Shown: positions 8,582 to 17,800 of the stretch, piece by piece
Numbering within the stretch: position 1 is the stretch's first letter
Layout: the number at the start of each line of letters is the position of its first letter
Source: Paenibacillus sp. SZ31
GTDB taxonomy: Bacteria; Bacillota; Bacilli; Paenibacillales; Paenibacillaceae
Direction: 5' to 3'
NCBI RefSeq assembly: GCF_012912005.1
Contig: NZ_JABBEA010000013.1
Span: forward strand, 124,001 to 188,000
Length of the DNA stretch: 64,000 nucleotides
Notes under the pieces: model-generated
What the model saw: only the letters and a program-made list of their open reading frames with translations
Databases searched by the model: none
Told to the model about the DNA's origin: nothing
Translations under genes and position numbers: made by a program

Positions 8582-8911
8582 CTACTCTTTTGAGAACGTG
8601 TTCAGGGCCTCATCTGTAAGATGAAGTTCTGCGAAAGCCCTGCATATCTTTTGGAAAGATCTAATCGTATTTGTCTCGTACAACATCTCAATAGGATCAA
8701 AGCCTAACATGACAAGCGAATCCACAAGTTCGGTCTGATCTACTTCAGTATGGTGGAGCGCTTCAAGCATGGTTTCAATAACTGCTAGAAATAAAATGGC
8801 TTTATTCACTGTCTCGATCGGTGTCCCCTCCTTCGTAATACTACTAGAATAAGCGGAGAAGGACGGAAAATAACGGAGAAAGTCCAATTTCTCAGTGATG
8901 AATCTATTCAA
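8582..8911 (-). CDS. Hypothetical small helical protein
   Basis: Up to 109 residues, acidic, predicted mainly helical, ending with ELHLTDEALNTFSKE. I do not recognise it. The start is uncertain: TTG 8911 lacks a good ribosome binding site, whereas AAGGAGGGG lies internally about 15 nt before an in-frame GTG that would give a product of about 76 residues beginning VNKAILFLAVIETMLEAL. It resembles the next leftward gene in size and composition, so the two may be diverged paralogues (weak inference). A strong terminator follows. Confidence 0.55.
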   Translation of the reverse strand: MNRFITEKLDFLRYFPSFSAYSSSITKEGTPIETVNKAILFLAVIETMLEALHHTEVDQTELVDSLVMLGFDPIEMLYETNTIRSFQKICRAFAELHLTDEALNTFSKE

Positions 8912-8985
8912 TCTAAAAGTGTGGAGAGAATAATTGATTGATGTAAATTAAAATCAGATGATAAGCTCTCCCCTTGTATGTAAGA

Positions 8986-9255
8986 TTAAGCCTTTTCGTT
9001 TACTTCGTGGAGAATGGAATCAATTAATTCATCATCAATCAGAGTGCTAGCTTTTTCGAGTGCCAACAGAATACCTTGCGGTTGTTCAAAAAAGACTGTA
9101 GAGAGAATAGGGGCAACCTCATCTAAATTAATCTTCTCAGCTTTGACCATACTGATCAAGGCAACAACGATCTCATGTCCCTCTACGTTACCTTCCATAA
9201 ATCTTGTTCGTAAATGAGTTGCTACTATTTCGGTCTTTGACTGCGAGTACGCCAT
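8986..9255 (-). CDS. Hypothetical small protein
   Basis: An 89-residue protein beginning MAYSQSKTEIVATHLRTRF, acidic and helical, with no motif I recognise. ATG 9255 is chosen because GGAGG lies 8 nt upstream; the ORF extends 48 nt further without a ribosome site. It lies in the leftward island between the lysis cassette and the glycosyltransferase-like genes. The 183-nt upstream gap (9256-9438) shows only a bidirectional terminator near 9426. Confidence 0.65.
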   Translation of the reverse strand: MAYSQSKTEIVATHLRTRFMEGNVEGHEIVVALISMVKAEKINLDEVAPILSTVFFEQPQGILLALEKASTLIDDELIDSILHEVNEKA

Positions 9256-9425
9256 TACATTTCCCTCCAACGGTTTGAATATCTTAGCAGAGCTCCTCTT
9301 CATGCAAGTTTAAACCAGGTTAGATTAGGAGTTATCTTAACAATAATAAGGCAGATAGTTTAAATTATCAACAGCCACTAAGGCGATGAAATCGGAATAG
9401 AATCACAGTTTTACCCAGTAAAAAA

Positions 9426-9440
9426 GACCCGGAGAGGGTC
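9426..9440. terminator. Bidirectional terminator
   Basis: GACCC-GGAGA-GGGTC flanked by AAAAA on one side and ATTTTTT on the other. It overlaps the stop codon of the leftward gene that begins at 10179. Confidence 0.7.
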
Positions 9441-10179
9441 ATTTTTTGGGTCTGCCTTCCCAATAGTCGGGAAATCCGTTGTAATCCCAGGCATTCAGAT
9501 TTTCGATGTCAGCTTGAATGGCAACATCTGCTCCAGAGCCGAAATCCACACCCACGGTTTGCAGTTTTTTCGCCTTAATAGCGAGTACTTTACCGGGTGC
9601 ACCTGCGCACACCAGAGCGAGCTTCCACGGTGTCTGTTGGTATATATGTTCCATTTGTTTGGATGCCGTGCTCACATGAGACCACGAGGGGCAGTCCACC
9701 GTTCCCACGATGCTTGTCCACCCGTATCTCCGCTCCAGAACTTCTCGATATTGCTCGGCCTTGGCTCCGCAGATTAGAATAGGCATATTCTTGAATGTTT
9801 CATAGAATAACTTGAATCGGGCGATGTAATTATTCTCAAAAGCATAGAAGGTTTCCTTGGGTTCAACCTTGTAATATGCAAGACACATATCGAACAACGG
9901 CTTGAAATACCAGTGATCTGTCTGAATCAGATGTCCGACGTAATCCGCTTTTCGCAGGCAGTGTACGATAATTTCTCTCGCACTTGCATTGGGTAAGGTT
10001 ATGCCACAGTAGGTGGGATCGTTCAACCAGCCGTAATGAGACTTAATGAAATCCATAGTTAGAACGGTATCGTGAGCCAGAATGGTATTGGAAGCATCTC
10101 CAAATCGAACAGAAGCATGGGCTTCTCCATCAGAGGCCATTTGGAACCAGTTACGGATTAATTCGACACTTCCGAGCAT
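9439..10179 (-). CDS. GT-D fold glycosyltransferase-like protein (DUF1792 type)
   Basis: A soluble protein of 246 residues with MASDGEAHASVRFGDASNTIL near the N-terminus, matching the RFGDGE-type signature of the GT-D fold family that adds a hexose to glycosylated serine-rich surface proteins. The C-terminal half holds PILICGAKAEQY and LALVCAGAPGKVLA, typical nucleotide-sugar-site strands of this fold. ATG 10179 is preferred over GTG 10188 because AAGAAGG stands 8 nt before it. It is transcribed away from three other glycosyltransferase-like genes. The acceptor is unknown; tail fibres or a wall polymer are possible (inference). Confidence 0.7.
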   Translation of the reverse strand: MLGSVELIRNWFQMASDGEAHASVRFGDASNTILAHDTVLTMDFIKSHYGWLNDPTYCGITLPNASAREIIVHCLRKADYVGHLIQTDHWYFKPLFDMCLAYYKVEPKETFYAFENNYIARFKLFYETFKNMPILICGAKAEQYREVLERRYGWTSIVGTVDCPSWSHVSTASKQMEHIYQQTPWKLALVCAGAPGKVLAIKAKKLQTVGVDFGSGADVAIQADIENLNAWDYNGFPDYWEGRPKK

Positions 10180-10228
10180 GCATGTCACCTTCTTCCCATG
10201 TGTGAATAATAGTTTCTTCGGTATACAT
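10151..10228 (-). CDS. Possible 25-codon leader ORF
   Basis: On the minus strand AGAAGGAG precedes ATG 10228 by 9 nt and opens a 25-codon frame, MYTEETIIHTWEEGDMHARK to the stop at 10151. It overlaps the first 29 nt of the GT-D gene in another frame. It could couple translation of that gene, or be chance. Confidence 0.3.
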   Translation of the reverse strand: MYTEETIIHTWEEGDMHARKCRINP

Positions 10229-10369
10229 ATTCATCAACTCCTTCTGTACTAGGATAGGAAAAATGCTTCGTTCTCTCTCTTCTTTTGAGGAATCATTCCT
10301 TTTTTGTTCAACGTGCGAAGGTTATTGAGGAACAGTCTAGACTAGGTAAAAAGGGAGAGGGGATGGACT

Positions 10370-11029
10370 GTGAAAAACGTATTTATAGGTAGTCCTGTGC
10401 GAAACCGGGCTTGGATTATGGAACGGCACTTGCAATCACTTGAGCAACAAGCTGTGCAGAAGCATTATATGTACATCCTGAATGATAGTGAAGATCAGAC
10501 GGAGCACATCCTTGATCATTATCAGATTCCTTATCTGACTCACAATTTGGGGAGAACATACGGTCATATGCGTGGGCAATATTCCTATCACAATCTGGCG
10601 TTGTTGAGAAATATGCTGCTGGATGAGTTTCTGAAATCGGACTGTGATTATCTGTTCTCGATTGATACGGATATCATCATTCCGGAGTACAGCTTGCAGC
10701 AGTTAATGGATAATGACAAGGATGTATGCGCCATGCTTATACGGAATCATCCAAAGTTGAAGGCTCATAATGCCATGATCGGCGGAAAACATATGCCTGA
10801 ATTCAAAGCGGGTTTGTTCCCGGTAGAACTGACAGGTGCCGTGTATTTAATTAAGCGTGAAGTGATCGAAGCAGGCGTTCGATATGGTTCTCATCCAACA
10901 GGTGAAGATGCACCATTCTGTGAGCAAGCTCGAAGATTGGGGTTTGAACTGTTTGTAGATACTCGGTTGCGTCCCGTTCATGCCTATGCGGAAGGGGTGG
11001 AGTTGATTGCTCAATTGGCTGCTTCGTAG
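10370..11029 (+). CDS. Family-2-like (GT-A) glycosyltransferase
   Basis: A protein of 219 residues with a GT-A nucleotide-diphospho-sugar fold. VFIGSPVRNRAWIMERHLQSL at the N-terminus is the donor site start, DYLFSIDTDIIIP contains the DxD metal motif, and TGAVYLIKREV with GEDAPFCEQARRLGF matches the acceptor side and catalytic acidic residue. GTG 10370 is preceded by AGGGAGAGGGG. It is first of three overlapping glycosyltransferase-like genes. The 190-nt divergent gap from the leftward GT-D gene holds no recognised promoter. Confidence 0.8.
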   Translation: MKNVFIGSPVRNRAWIMERHLQSLEQQAVQKHYMYILNDSEDQTEHILDHYQIPYLTHNLGRTYGHMRGQYSYHNLALLRNMLLDEFLKSDCDYLFSIDTDIIIPEYSLQQLMDNDKDVCAMLIRNHPKLKAHNAMIGGKHMPEFKAGLFPVELTGAVYLIKREVIEAGVRYGSHPTGEDAPFCEQARRLGFELFVDTRLRPVHAYAEGVELIAQLAAS

Positions 11030-12098
11030 AAAGAAACGAGAAAATCCGGTTTTTGAAAGTTTAGAAATGACCATTGTCTACCCGCCCGCCCTTGACTGGA
11101 ACCTCTTGTTCCAACGTCCTCAGCAATTGATGACCGCCTTCTCCAAAATTCCAGGTGTACGGGCTATCTTTATCAATGAAGAAACGTACAGAAAGCAGAG
11201 CCGCCCGATTGAAAGGTTAAATGAGGATCTGTTCCTTGTGCAAAAAGGTGTGAACTACGATCACCTGGTCAAAGGAAAGAAGGTACTCTGGTTCTCGAAT
11301 CCAGGTCAGTACAATTATTCGGATGGAAGGAAGTTTGATTTTACCGTATTTGATTACCTTGATAATTCGGCTGACGAGTTTGCTGTGTGGAAATCCTACA
11401 TCCCGAAATGTTTTGACCGTGCGGATCTTATTGCTACGACTGCCAAGGTGATGTATGAAGCCCACAAACATGACGGCAAACCGATTTTTATGTGCCCGAA
11501 TGGGGCAGATGTTCATCATTTTGAGAAAGCACGGGCAATTCTGCCCAAACCGGCGGACTTTCCCGATGTTCATGATGGGCAAAAGATCGTGGGTTTCCAT
11601 GGGGCAATGGCATCGTGGGTGGATTATTCACTGATTACCGCTATTGCAGATAAAGGTTATCGTGTCGTTCTAATTGGAAACAATGCCCTCTATCAAAAAA
11701 ATATTGTGCATCCCAATGTGACTTGTCTTCCGCACAAAGATTACAAAGTGCTTCCCGCCTACATTGCCCAATTTGATGTCTGTATCGTTCCATTCAAGCT
11801 GACAGAGATGATCCGTGGCTGCGATCCAATCAAATATTACGAATACTTGTCTGCGGGCAAGCCTGTGTTGACGACTCGTATGGAGGAAATTGTTCATAAA
11901 TACAGCGATGTAACTTACTTTATGGATCAGCATAATTGTGGATTGATGTTGGAGAAAGCGATTCGTGAGAATAGTGCTTCCAAAATTGCAGCACGAGTAA
12001 GAGTGGCAAAGTCTAATAGCTGGGATGGCAGGGCACTGGATGCAGTGAAGATGATTAATCAGGTCATGGGAGGCAGAAAAAATGAAAAAGATATTTAA
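11007..12098 (+). CDS. GT-B glycosyltransferase (TuaH/family-1-like)
   Basis: A protein of 363 residues. The N-terminus MTIVYPPALDWNLLFQRPQQL is the teichuronic-acid-TuaH-like motif. The Rossmann half has VGFHGAMASWVDYSLI, VVLIGNN, NVTCLPHKDYKVLPAYIAQFD and DPIKYYEYLSAGKPVLTTRM, the canonical GT-B donor site. TTG 11007 follows GGGGTGGAG and overlaps the preceding gene by 23 nt, so they are probably translated together. Sugar and acceptor are unknown. Confidence 0.82.
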   Translation: MLNWLLRRKKRENPVFESLEMTIVYPPALDWNLLFQRPQQLMTAFSKIPGVRAIFINEETYRKQSRPIERLNEDLFLVQKGVNYDHLVKGKKVLWFSNPGQYNYSDGRKFDFTVFDYLDNSADEFAVWKSYIPKCFDRADLIATTAKVMYEAHKHDGKPIFMCPNGADVHHFEKARAILPKPADFPDVHDGQKIVGFHGAMASWVDYSLITAIADKGYRVVLIGNNALYQKNIVHPNVTCLPHKDYKVLPAYIAQFDVCIVPFKLTEMIRGCDPIKYYEYLSAGKPVLTTRMEEIVHKYSDVTYFMDQHNCGLMLEKAIRENSASKIAARVRVAKSNSWDGRALDAVKMINQVMGGRKNEKDI

Positions 12099-12720
12099 GC
12101 GAATGTTTGGTAGCCAATCTACACCACCGCCAATTGAACTTGAAGAAATAAAGATTGACACGACGGAGTTCAATGTTACGACATACATCCCAAACACGGA
12201 TACAACGATTGTATATCTGCCTGCGATCGATTTTCATAGTGAAAGATTTGGGCGTCGACCACAGCGGCTGTTAAAGGCACTCGCGGAAGTAGGCTACAAT
12301 GTAATATATATCAATTCCAGTGATGAATTCTATCAGGTAGATGCCTTGGAGTATCCTCATCCGGCGCTTCCAAACTTTGTCGTGGCCCGTGTAGGACAGA
12401 ATGTCCGTACGCTGTTTCAAGGTGATCGCGTGATCTACTGGGTGAACGATAGTCGGCTGGCAAGTTCTGTCGAGACAGCATATCCTGATCTGGTCGTATT
12501 CGATTCGTTGACCGATCCCGATCAATATGAGAAGCACAAACACAAGATGGAAGCAGTTGCTGACGTTGTCTTCATTACACCTGAGAGAATCTATGAGCAT
12601 GGCAAATACTGCTCACATGTTCATCTGGTTACTGCCGATGAATATGAGATCAAAGAACGAGCAGAACAGGTAGCCCAAATTATAGATGCTTTGCCAAACA
12701 GAATGGCCCCTCTAATGTAG
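12082..12720 (+). CDS. N-terminal-only GT-B-like protein
   Basis: A protein of 212 residues related to the N-terminal half of the preceding gene: TTIVYLPAIDFHSERFGRRPQ parallels its VYPPALDWNLLFQRPQ. The C-terminal donor-sugar half is absent, so it may not be catalytic alone and could act as a partner or acceptor-binding subunit (inference). It overlaps the previous gene by 17 nt and has GGGAGG upstream of ATG 12082. A terminator immediately follows its stop. Confidence 0.65.
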   Translation: MKKIFKRMFGSQSTPPPIELEEIKIDTTEFNVTTYIPNTDTTIVYLPAIDFHSERFGRRPQRLLKALAEVGYNVIYINSSDEFYQVDALEYPHPALPNFVVARVGQNVRTLFQGDRVIYWVNDSRLASSVETAYPDLVVFDSLTDPDQYEKHKHKMEAVADVVFITPERIYEHGKYCSHVHLVTADEYEIKERAEQVAQIIDALPNRMAPLM

Positions 12721-12731
12721 GGGTCTTTTCT
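12707..12731 (+). terminator. Terminator after the glycosyltransferase genes
   Basis: CCCCT pairs with AGGGG across a CTAATGT loop, then TCTTTTCTTT. It overlaps the stop codon of the upstream gene. Confidence 0.65.
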
Positions 12732-12969
12732 TTGATCGTATATAGGCCTTTTCCTTTTGCAATGACAGGCATATTCGTGCTTCAATATATTTCGTTTGCA
12801 TTATCGTTAGGGAATGAAGATAGCGTTCTACACTATAAAAAGCAGAGACAGCGAACAGCCAGACGGGTTAAAGAAGGATCTCCCGATCATGAAGTCTTTT
12901 AACCTGGTACAGACTTAAGCAAGTCTCCGTAGCTAAAAATACATAATATCCTAAGGAGTGGACTGTTCA
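12732..12969 (+). other. Leader region before the tail operon, possibly structured
   Basis: A gap of about 240 nt without a gene. It contains a hairpin AGACTT-AAGC-AAGTCT, the complementary pair GGTTAAA...TTTAACC about 30 nt apart, and CGGG...CCCG, all within 130 nt of the major tail gene. No clear -35/-10 pair of the late type is present; a lone CGTATATA near 12737 lacks the -35. It may be a long 5' untranslated region. Confidence 0.4.
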
Positions 12970-13791
12970 ATGGCTAAAAAAATGATTATCAAAGGTGTAG
13001 GTACTTTTATGGCTAAACGCCTTCCCAAAGATCCGATGGGCGAAATTGAGGTAGTTACCCTGGGTACCCTGCAAGATCTGAAAATTGACCTTAACGTGGA
13101 GCTTGAGGACATCTTTGGTGGCGACGGTCTGTTCGCCATTGATGTACTGGTGAAGTCCAAATCGATCGAAGTATCGGCAACAGACGCCAAATTCGATCTG
13201 GATGCGATCCAGCTGATGATGGGTTCAACGGTACAAGAACAAGTGAAGTCTTATGTATGGGTGCTGAATGAGCAGTCTACAGTGGCTGCAGGTGTATCCA
13301 ATTCTGGATTTGCTGAAGCCAAGCCGAAATACGCAAGTACAATCTATGACAAGAACGGCGGTATTACAGTTCGTCTCAAAGATTCCAACACGTTGCTGAA
13401 ACAACTCAGCACCAAAGGAATGGCGGTGGCACCTAATGCGTTCTTCTACGATGAAGCGGAAGGTGTAGTCATTCTGAATGCTGCCCATATCGACAAGGAG
13501 ATTGTACTGAACTACAAACGTGAAGAAATTGTAGACATGGTTGATCTGTTGGTTGACGAAGTACCATTCCCGATCTCTGTCATTCATCACGGTACGTTCC
13601 AGCAAAAAGATGGTTCGTATGCAGGTGTTGAAACCGAGCTGTACATGTGCCGTGCAAAAGGAACATTCAGCATCAATGCGCAGCGCGCTGCCGCTTCTGC
13701 ATCTGCAATCTCCTTGCAGATTCTTGATCCTGAACGTGCTGACGGAAAAATCGGCAGTATTAAACGTTTTAGTGCACCAAGCAAGATCTAA
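12970..13791 (+). CDS. Major tail (tube) protein
   Basis: A protein of 273 residues directly ahead of the tail chaperone and tape-measure genes, the conserved position of the siphovirus major tail protein. Segments IEVSATDAKFDLDAIQLMMG and VELYMCRAKGTFSINAQRA resemble tube proteins of Gram-positive phages. It would polymerise into hexameric rings forming the tube. ATG 12970 is taken because CTAAGGAG lies 11 nt upstream; an in-frame GTG at 12958 overlaps that site. A large hairpin after the gene may raise its expression relative to downstream genes. Confidence 0.75.
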   Translation: MAKKMIIKGVGTFMAKRLPKDPMGEIEVVTLGTLQDLKIDLNVELEDIFGGDGLFAIDVLVKSKSIEVSATDAKFDLDAIQLMMGSTVQEQVKSYVWVLNEQSTVAAGVSNSGFAEAKPKYASTIYDKNGGITVRLKDSNTLLKQLSTKGMAVAPNAFFYDEAEGVVILNAAHIDKEIVLNYKREEIVDMVDLLVDEVPFPISVIHHGTFQQKDGSYAGVETELYMCRAKGTFSINAQRAAASASAISLQILDPERADGKIGSIKRFSAPSKI

Positions 13792-13813
13792 TATCTAAAT
13801 AAGGTTGATTGCT

Positions 13814-13880
13814 CCTGGCAAGGTATCAAATGGCATCTGTGTCCTCCCCTTCACAGAGCCTTGCCTTGCCAGGTTCTTTA
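13814..13880 (+). terminator. Large hairpin, leaky terminator after major tail gene
   Basis: CCTGGCAAGG (13814) pairs perfectly with CCTTGCCAGG (13864), with an inner CTGTG...CACAG hairpin, then TTCTTTATT. Placed between the major tail gene and its chaperones, it probably lowers transcription of the downstream genes. Confidence 0.65.
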
Positions 13881-13919
13881 TTATATGGGGGAGAATGTCC
13901 TGGGGAGGTCTTTAAATTC

Positions 13920-14399
13920 ATGGAAACAGAACAAGAAAAAGCCGAGCGTGAACTTGCGGAAAAGCTGAATGAGGAAGCGGCGAAACGAATCAAAGATGAT
14001 CCGGAAAACAAACGGGTTACTCCGGAGGAAGTGGAAGCTGCTGAGCGTGCATTCTTTGAAGATGATGAAATTATTACGCTGCGGGATCGACGGAAATATC
14101 GTATTCCGCCATGTAACCTGAAGGATGCCCGTCGTCTGATGAAGTTACTGAAGACGGTGAATATTGATGCCATTATTCTTAACTTCATTCCGACTGAGAA
14201 TGATGAACTGGACGAAAAGCGGCAGCAGGATTTATTTGATGTATTGGCAATGGCGTTCAAAAATTATCCTCATATCGTGACCAAAGACGAGCACGGTGAG
14301 TATATCATCAATCGAGAATATCTGGATGAGTATCTTGATCTGAACACAGCTCGCAAAGTCATTGATATGCTCATAGGGCTCAATGGTTTAAAAAAGTAG
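13920..14399 (+). CDS. Tail assembly chaperone (gpG-like)
   Basis: A protein of 159 residues with a very charged N-terminus (ETEQEKAERELAEKLNEEA) and a helical C-terminus ending LIGLNGLKK. Its place between tube and tape-measure genes, plus the frameshift site at its end, matches the lambda gpG family that coats the tape measure during tail assembly. ATG 13920 has GGGGAGG upstream. The last sense codons read TTA-AAA-AAG before TAG, forming the A-AAA-AAG slippery heptamer. Confidence 0.8.
   Translation: METEQEKAERELAEKLNEEAAKRIKDDPENKRVTPEEVEAAERAFFEDDEIITLRDRRKYRIPPCNLKDARRLMKLLKTVNIDAIILNFIPTENDELDEKRQQDLFDVLAMAFKNYPHIVTKDEHGEYIINREYLDEYLDLNTARKVIDMLIGLNGLKK
14390..14396 (+). other. Programmed -1 frameshift site A-AAA-AAG
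   Basis: The heptamer lies in the correct register immediately before the TAG stop of the upstream gene. A -1 slip continues as VERTEGESLEGTEIRD into the downstream frame, giving a fusion of about 277 residues. TTTAAAA, also a slippery heptamer, overlaps it. Confidence 0.85.
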
Positions 14400-14419
14400 A
14401 ACGCACTGAGGGGGAGTCT

Positions 14420-14752
14420 TTGGAGGGAACCGAAATCCGTGATACGGAAACACAGGAACCCGTTCACTGGGGAGAAATCTTCTTCACCCTCCATAAACAC
14501 TGTGGGCTGAACAAGTGGGAGATTTGGGAGTACACACTCCCTCAGGTTGCGGAGCTGTGCAAGTCAGCCGAGAAATATATTCAATTTGAAATTGAACTTA
14601 TGACAGCACCTTTCCGCATGTTCGGTGGCGGTGGAGGCGAGGAAGTCGAAGAAGATGGCACCGTCAGACGTAAAAGAACCTTCAATGATGAGGATTACAC
14701 TGAGATATCAGAAGATGATATCGGTATGCTTGCACAAGCGCTCGGAGGATAA
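14420..14752 (+). CDS. Frameshift extension of tail chaperone (gpT-like)
   Basis: The -1 frame relative to the preceding gene, open from the slippery site to 14752. The stand-alone reading begins at a TTG and has 110 residues, but the main product is expected to be the fusion made by -1 frameshifting. Contents include HWGEIFFTLHKHCGLNKWEIWEYTL, a Gly-rich segment MFGGGGGEEVEEDG and an acidic C-terminus. In lambda and most siphoviruses the T part recruits the major tail protein to the tape measure. The GGGGGAG before the TTG could also allow low independent initiation. Confidence 0.75.
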   Translation: MEGTEIRDTETQEPVHWGEIFFTLHKHCGLNKWEIWEYTLPQVAELCKSAEKYIQFEIELMTAPFRMFGGGGGEEVEEDGTVRRKRTFNDEDYTEISEDDIGMLAQALGG

Positions 14753-14761
14753 GAGAGAGAC

Positions 14762-14795
14762 ATCCCGTTTTGCCTAAATGCAGGTAGAACGGGAT
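14762..14795 (+). other. Intergenic hairpin before the tape-measure gene
   Basis: ATCCCGTT pairs with AACGGGAT, extended by CCT/AGG. There is no T run, so it looks more like an mRNA processing or stability element than a terminator. Confidence 0.45.
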
Positions 14796-14819
14796 TTATG
14801 CATAAAGGCGGTGATTCTT

Positions 14820-17800
14820 TTGACTGAAACAGAAGGACAAGGAGATAAACATTCCTTAACACAAGAAATATTAACGGATATGGATCAATTAACTGGACAA
14901 AACGCAGCGCTGAAAGGGAGATCCCCTTCAGGTGTTAGCACGTTGGTTAGACGTGTGGAAACAATCAGAAGTGATATGCAGTCGCAAATGATTGAAACGC
15001 TGACTACTGATTTGGAGCACTTTTATCGTGAAGCTTTCAGTGAAATGAAGGATGTGTCGGCAGCTGGATCACAGGAGTTGTTAGACTCCGTTATGAATAT
15101 GATGAAATATATTTCATCAGGTGAAACCAAGGGGTATTCATCAACACTACTCAAGAAATCCCTTGACTCGTCGCAACAGATGGATCAACAGATGACCCGG
15201 GCCAACCAGAATTTCGAGCTTAGATGGTCTGGAACATCGGATGATAGTAGGCAATACACACAAACGGGAACAGTTAAAAACCTGCAACGAATTGCACTGC
15301 AACATGGTATGGACCAGGAAGATGTAGGTCTTGCCTATCGCATTGGTTCTCGTAATTATGATCATGCATCTGAAGCTGTCGCGTTTGCTGAAGAAGTAGC
15401 CAAGCTGCATTCAGCGGGCAATACAGATGTAGAACAGATGGCAACAGGTCTGGAAGCTGTTACTTCGGTACGGGGAAGCAGTGGCTTTGATCTGTCCCAA
15501 GTCACAGACATGATGATCAGGGCTTCAACGATGTTGGATGTCGGCATTCAGGACTTGATGGATATGATGCGTCAGACCCTTCCGATGGCTGGTAACATTG
15601 ATGGAACGCTTGCACAAGAGGATGCATTAGCCAACTGGATTAGTAAGGCAGCTATGTCGGTTCAGGCAACCGGAGATATGGCTCCGCAGCAAGCTTTTGC
15701 TTCAAATCGAGTCATGTTCGATCTTCTTGCTGAACAATTGAAGACTGCGGATGCAGAAGCGTCGATTCATCAGCGCACCGGTAGTAGAGACAACCTTCAA
15801 TTCCGACAACGAGAGATCGAAATCGCATTTCAGATTGCAACACATGAGGCGATGCAAGGGTTGAAAGAGGAATTTGCCGAGCTGGGCGATTATCTTATCG
15901 CAGTCATGCGGTTAATTGGAGATCGTACGGGTGGCATTGTTGATCATATGGAACTGCTTAACCGAATTATGGATGAAGTCGGTGTTCAGGTTGCGTGGGA
16001 CAAGTTCGGTGAAGTGATGAATGAAGGCGATCAGAAACAGTATGCTACTACAAAATCAGAGCCGGGGAAAGTCGGAAATACGGGAAGCGATGTTCCCGAG
16101 CGACTTGGAGTCACGGATGTGCAGCGTGCTGGTGTAACGCAGGAAATGAGCAGACAGCAGAGTCGTTTACAGACTCTGGATCATCGCAAAACAGAAATTC
16201 AAAGCAGGGCCGCAGCCAAGCAAAATGATGTACTTCAGGCTCGGACTAACCGAGATCATCAACATGAAATGTACAATCAGGCTATACAAGATGGGAATAC
16301 AACGGCTTCTTCCGTTCATGCGGAAGAACGTGACGAAGCTGAGAAGCGAGTCAAAACGTATAGTCGAGAACTTCTTCTGTTGCGAGAAGAGATGCATTCT
16401 CTCGATATTCAGATCGCAAAGACGAAGCGAAGTCTTGAGTTTCTAGGACAAGAACTGGATGACACGAGTAGAGCAATGATGCAACTTGAACACCAATCTA
16501 GAGTTTTGATGATGGCGATGGATGACATGGACCTCGATGCGGTTGAACTACGAAATAAGTTGTATTTTCTAAACGCTGAGTTTCAATACGGTTCAACCGA
16601 TGTTCAACGGTACGAATCCGAGATCCAGAAGCTACGTAAGCAGTCAGCTCTATTGAATGATGTTCTCTCCACACTGAGAACCGAAGTCAATGAGTTAAAT
16701 GCTTCTTTTAGACAGGGCATGATTGATGCTACAGCATACATATCCAAACTGAGAGAACTCGAACAGGTTCAGCTCGCGAGTATGATGAATGGCTCAGGTG
16801 GATTGCTAGTTACTCCTGGTATTGCGGGAAGCGTTGGAGCTGGCACAGAGGACGAGAAGAAAGATTCAGCAAACAAACCTTTTATAGAGAGACATCAAGA
16901 TCTTATCAATGATGTAATCAAGGATATGGCGACATCAAAGATCGAGGAAGTTATGGATTTCGGTTCGGATAAAAAGAAGGACAAACCTAAGAGGAGAGGA
17001 TTAATTCAAAGATTCAGGGATATGAAGGAAACCGGTAATCGCAAAGCCTTTTTTAACAACGATGCACCTATTCGTGACTCAAACGGTAATGTACTTAGAA
17101 CTCAGCAGAATAGCAGTGGAACCGGTAATCAGATTATCACTCAGCGTGAGATTAATGCTGAAAGAGTGGCACGGGGTGAGAAAATACCCGGTAAACTGGC
17201 GAAGCTAGGTAAGTTAGGTAAGTCCATACTGAAACCGCTAAAAGCCGTTCCTTATCTTGGCATGGCTATGACTGCTGTAGATGTGGTATCCGGTTTAGTT
17301 GATCCACTGAGTAATATGGGGAAGTCGGAAGCGGAGAAGCAGAGTATTCGTGCAGCGAATAAAGAGGAACTGGCCAAGGATTTTAAAGATATGGAGCAGT
17401 CTTCATTTGTAGGCAAAGTGTGGAAAGGTCTTAACCTTGGGATGGACGCAGTTGTTAAGGGAGGAATCAGCAGCCTATTTGGTAACAATGCTACCAATAA
17501 CAAATTTGGGGATTACAAAGAAGGATTCAAGGCTTTATGGTCGGAAGATGGCGGCGATGCAGTCGAGAAGAAACTGGCTAAAGTGTACAACTATGAGCAG
17601 GAGAAAAAAGAGGCCCAGATTCAAATGGATAAAGAGTCTGGGAAGCCGCCTGGGGATAAAACACAACAACAACCGCAGATACAATACATTCAACCTCAAA
17701 TGCAGTACATACCTGCTGCGGGCGGAATAGGCACTATTGCCAACGGTTATACGCCTCAGCCACAGAGTAATGGCATTGATGAAATGATCGCCAAGATTAA

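Noticed and set aside
12737..12746. CGTATATAGG before the tail operon as a late promoter
   Set aside because: The base group 16 nt upstream is TGTAG, not TWAAC, so only half of the motif is present.
16350..16365. CGTATAGT inside the tape-measure gene as another late promoter
   Set aside because: No TWAAC at 15-18 nt upstream and no gene start nearby; chance match.
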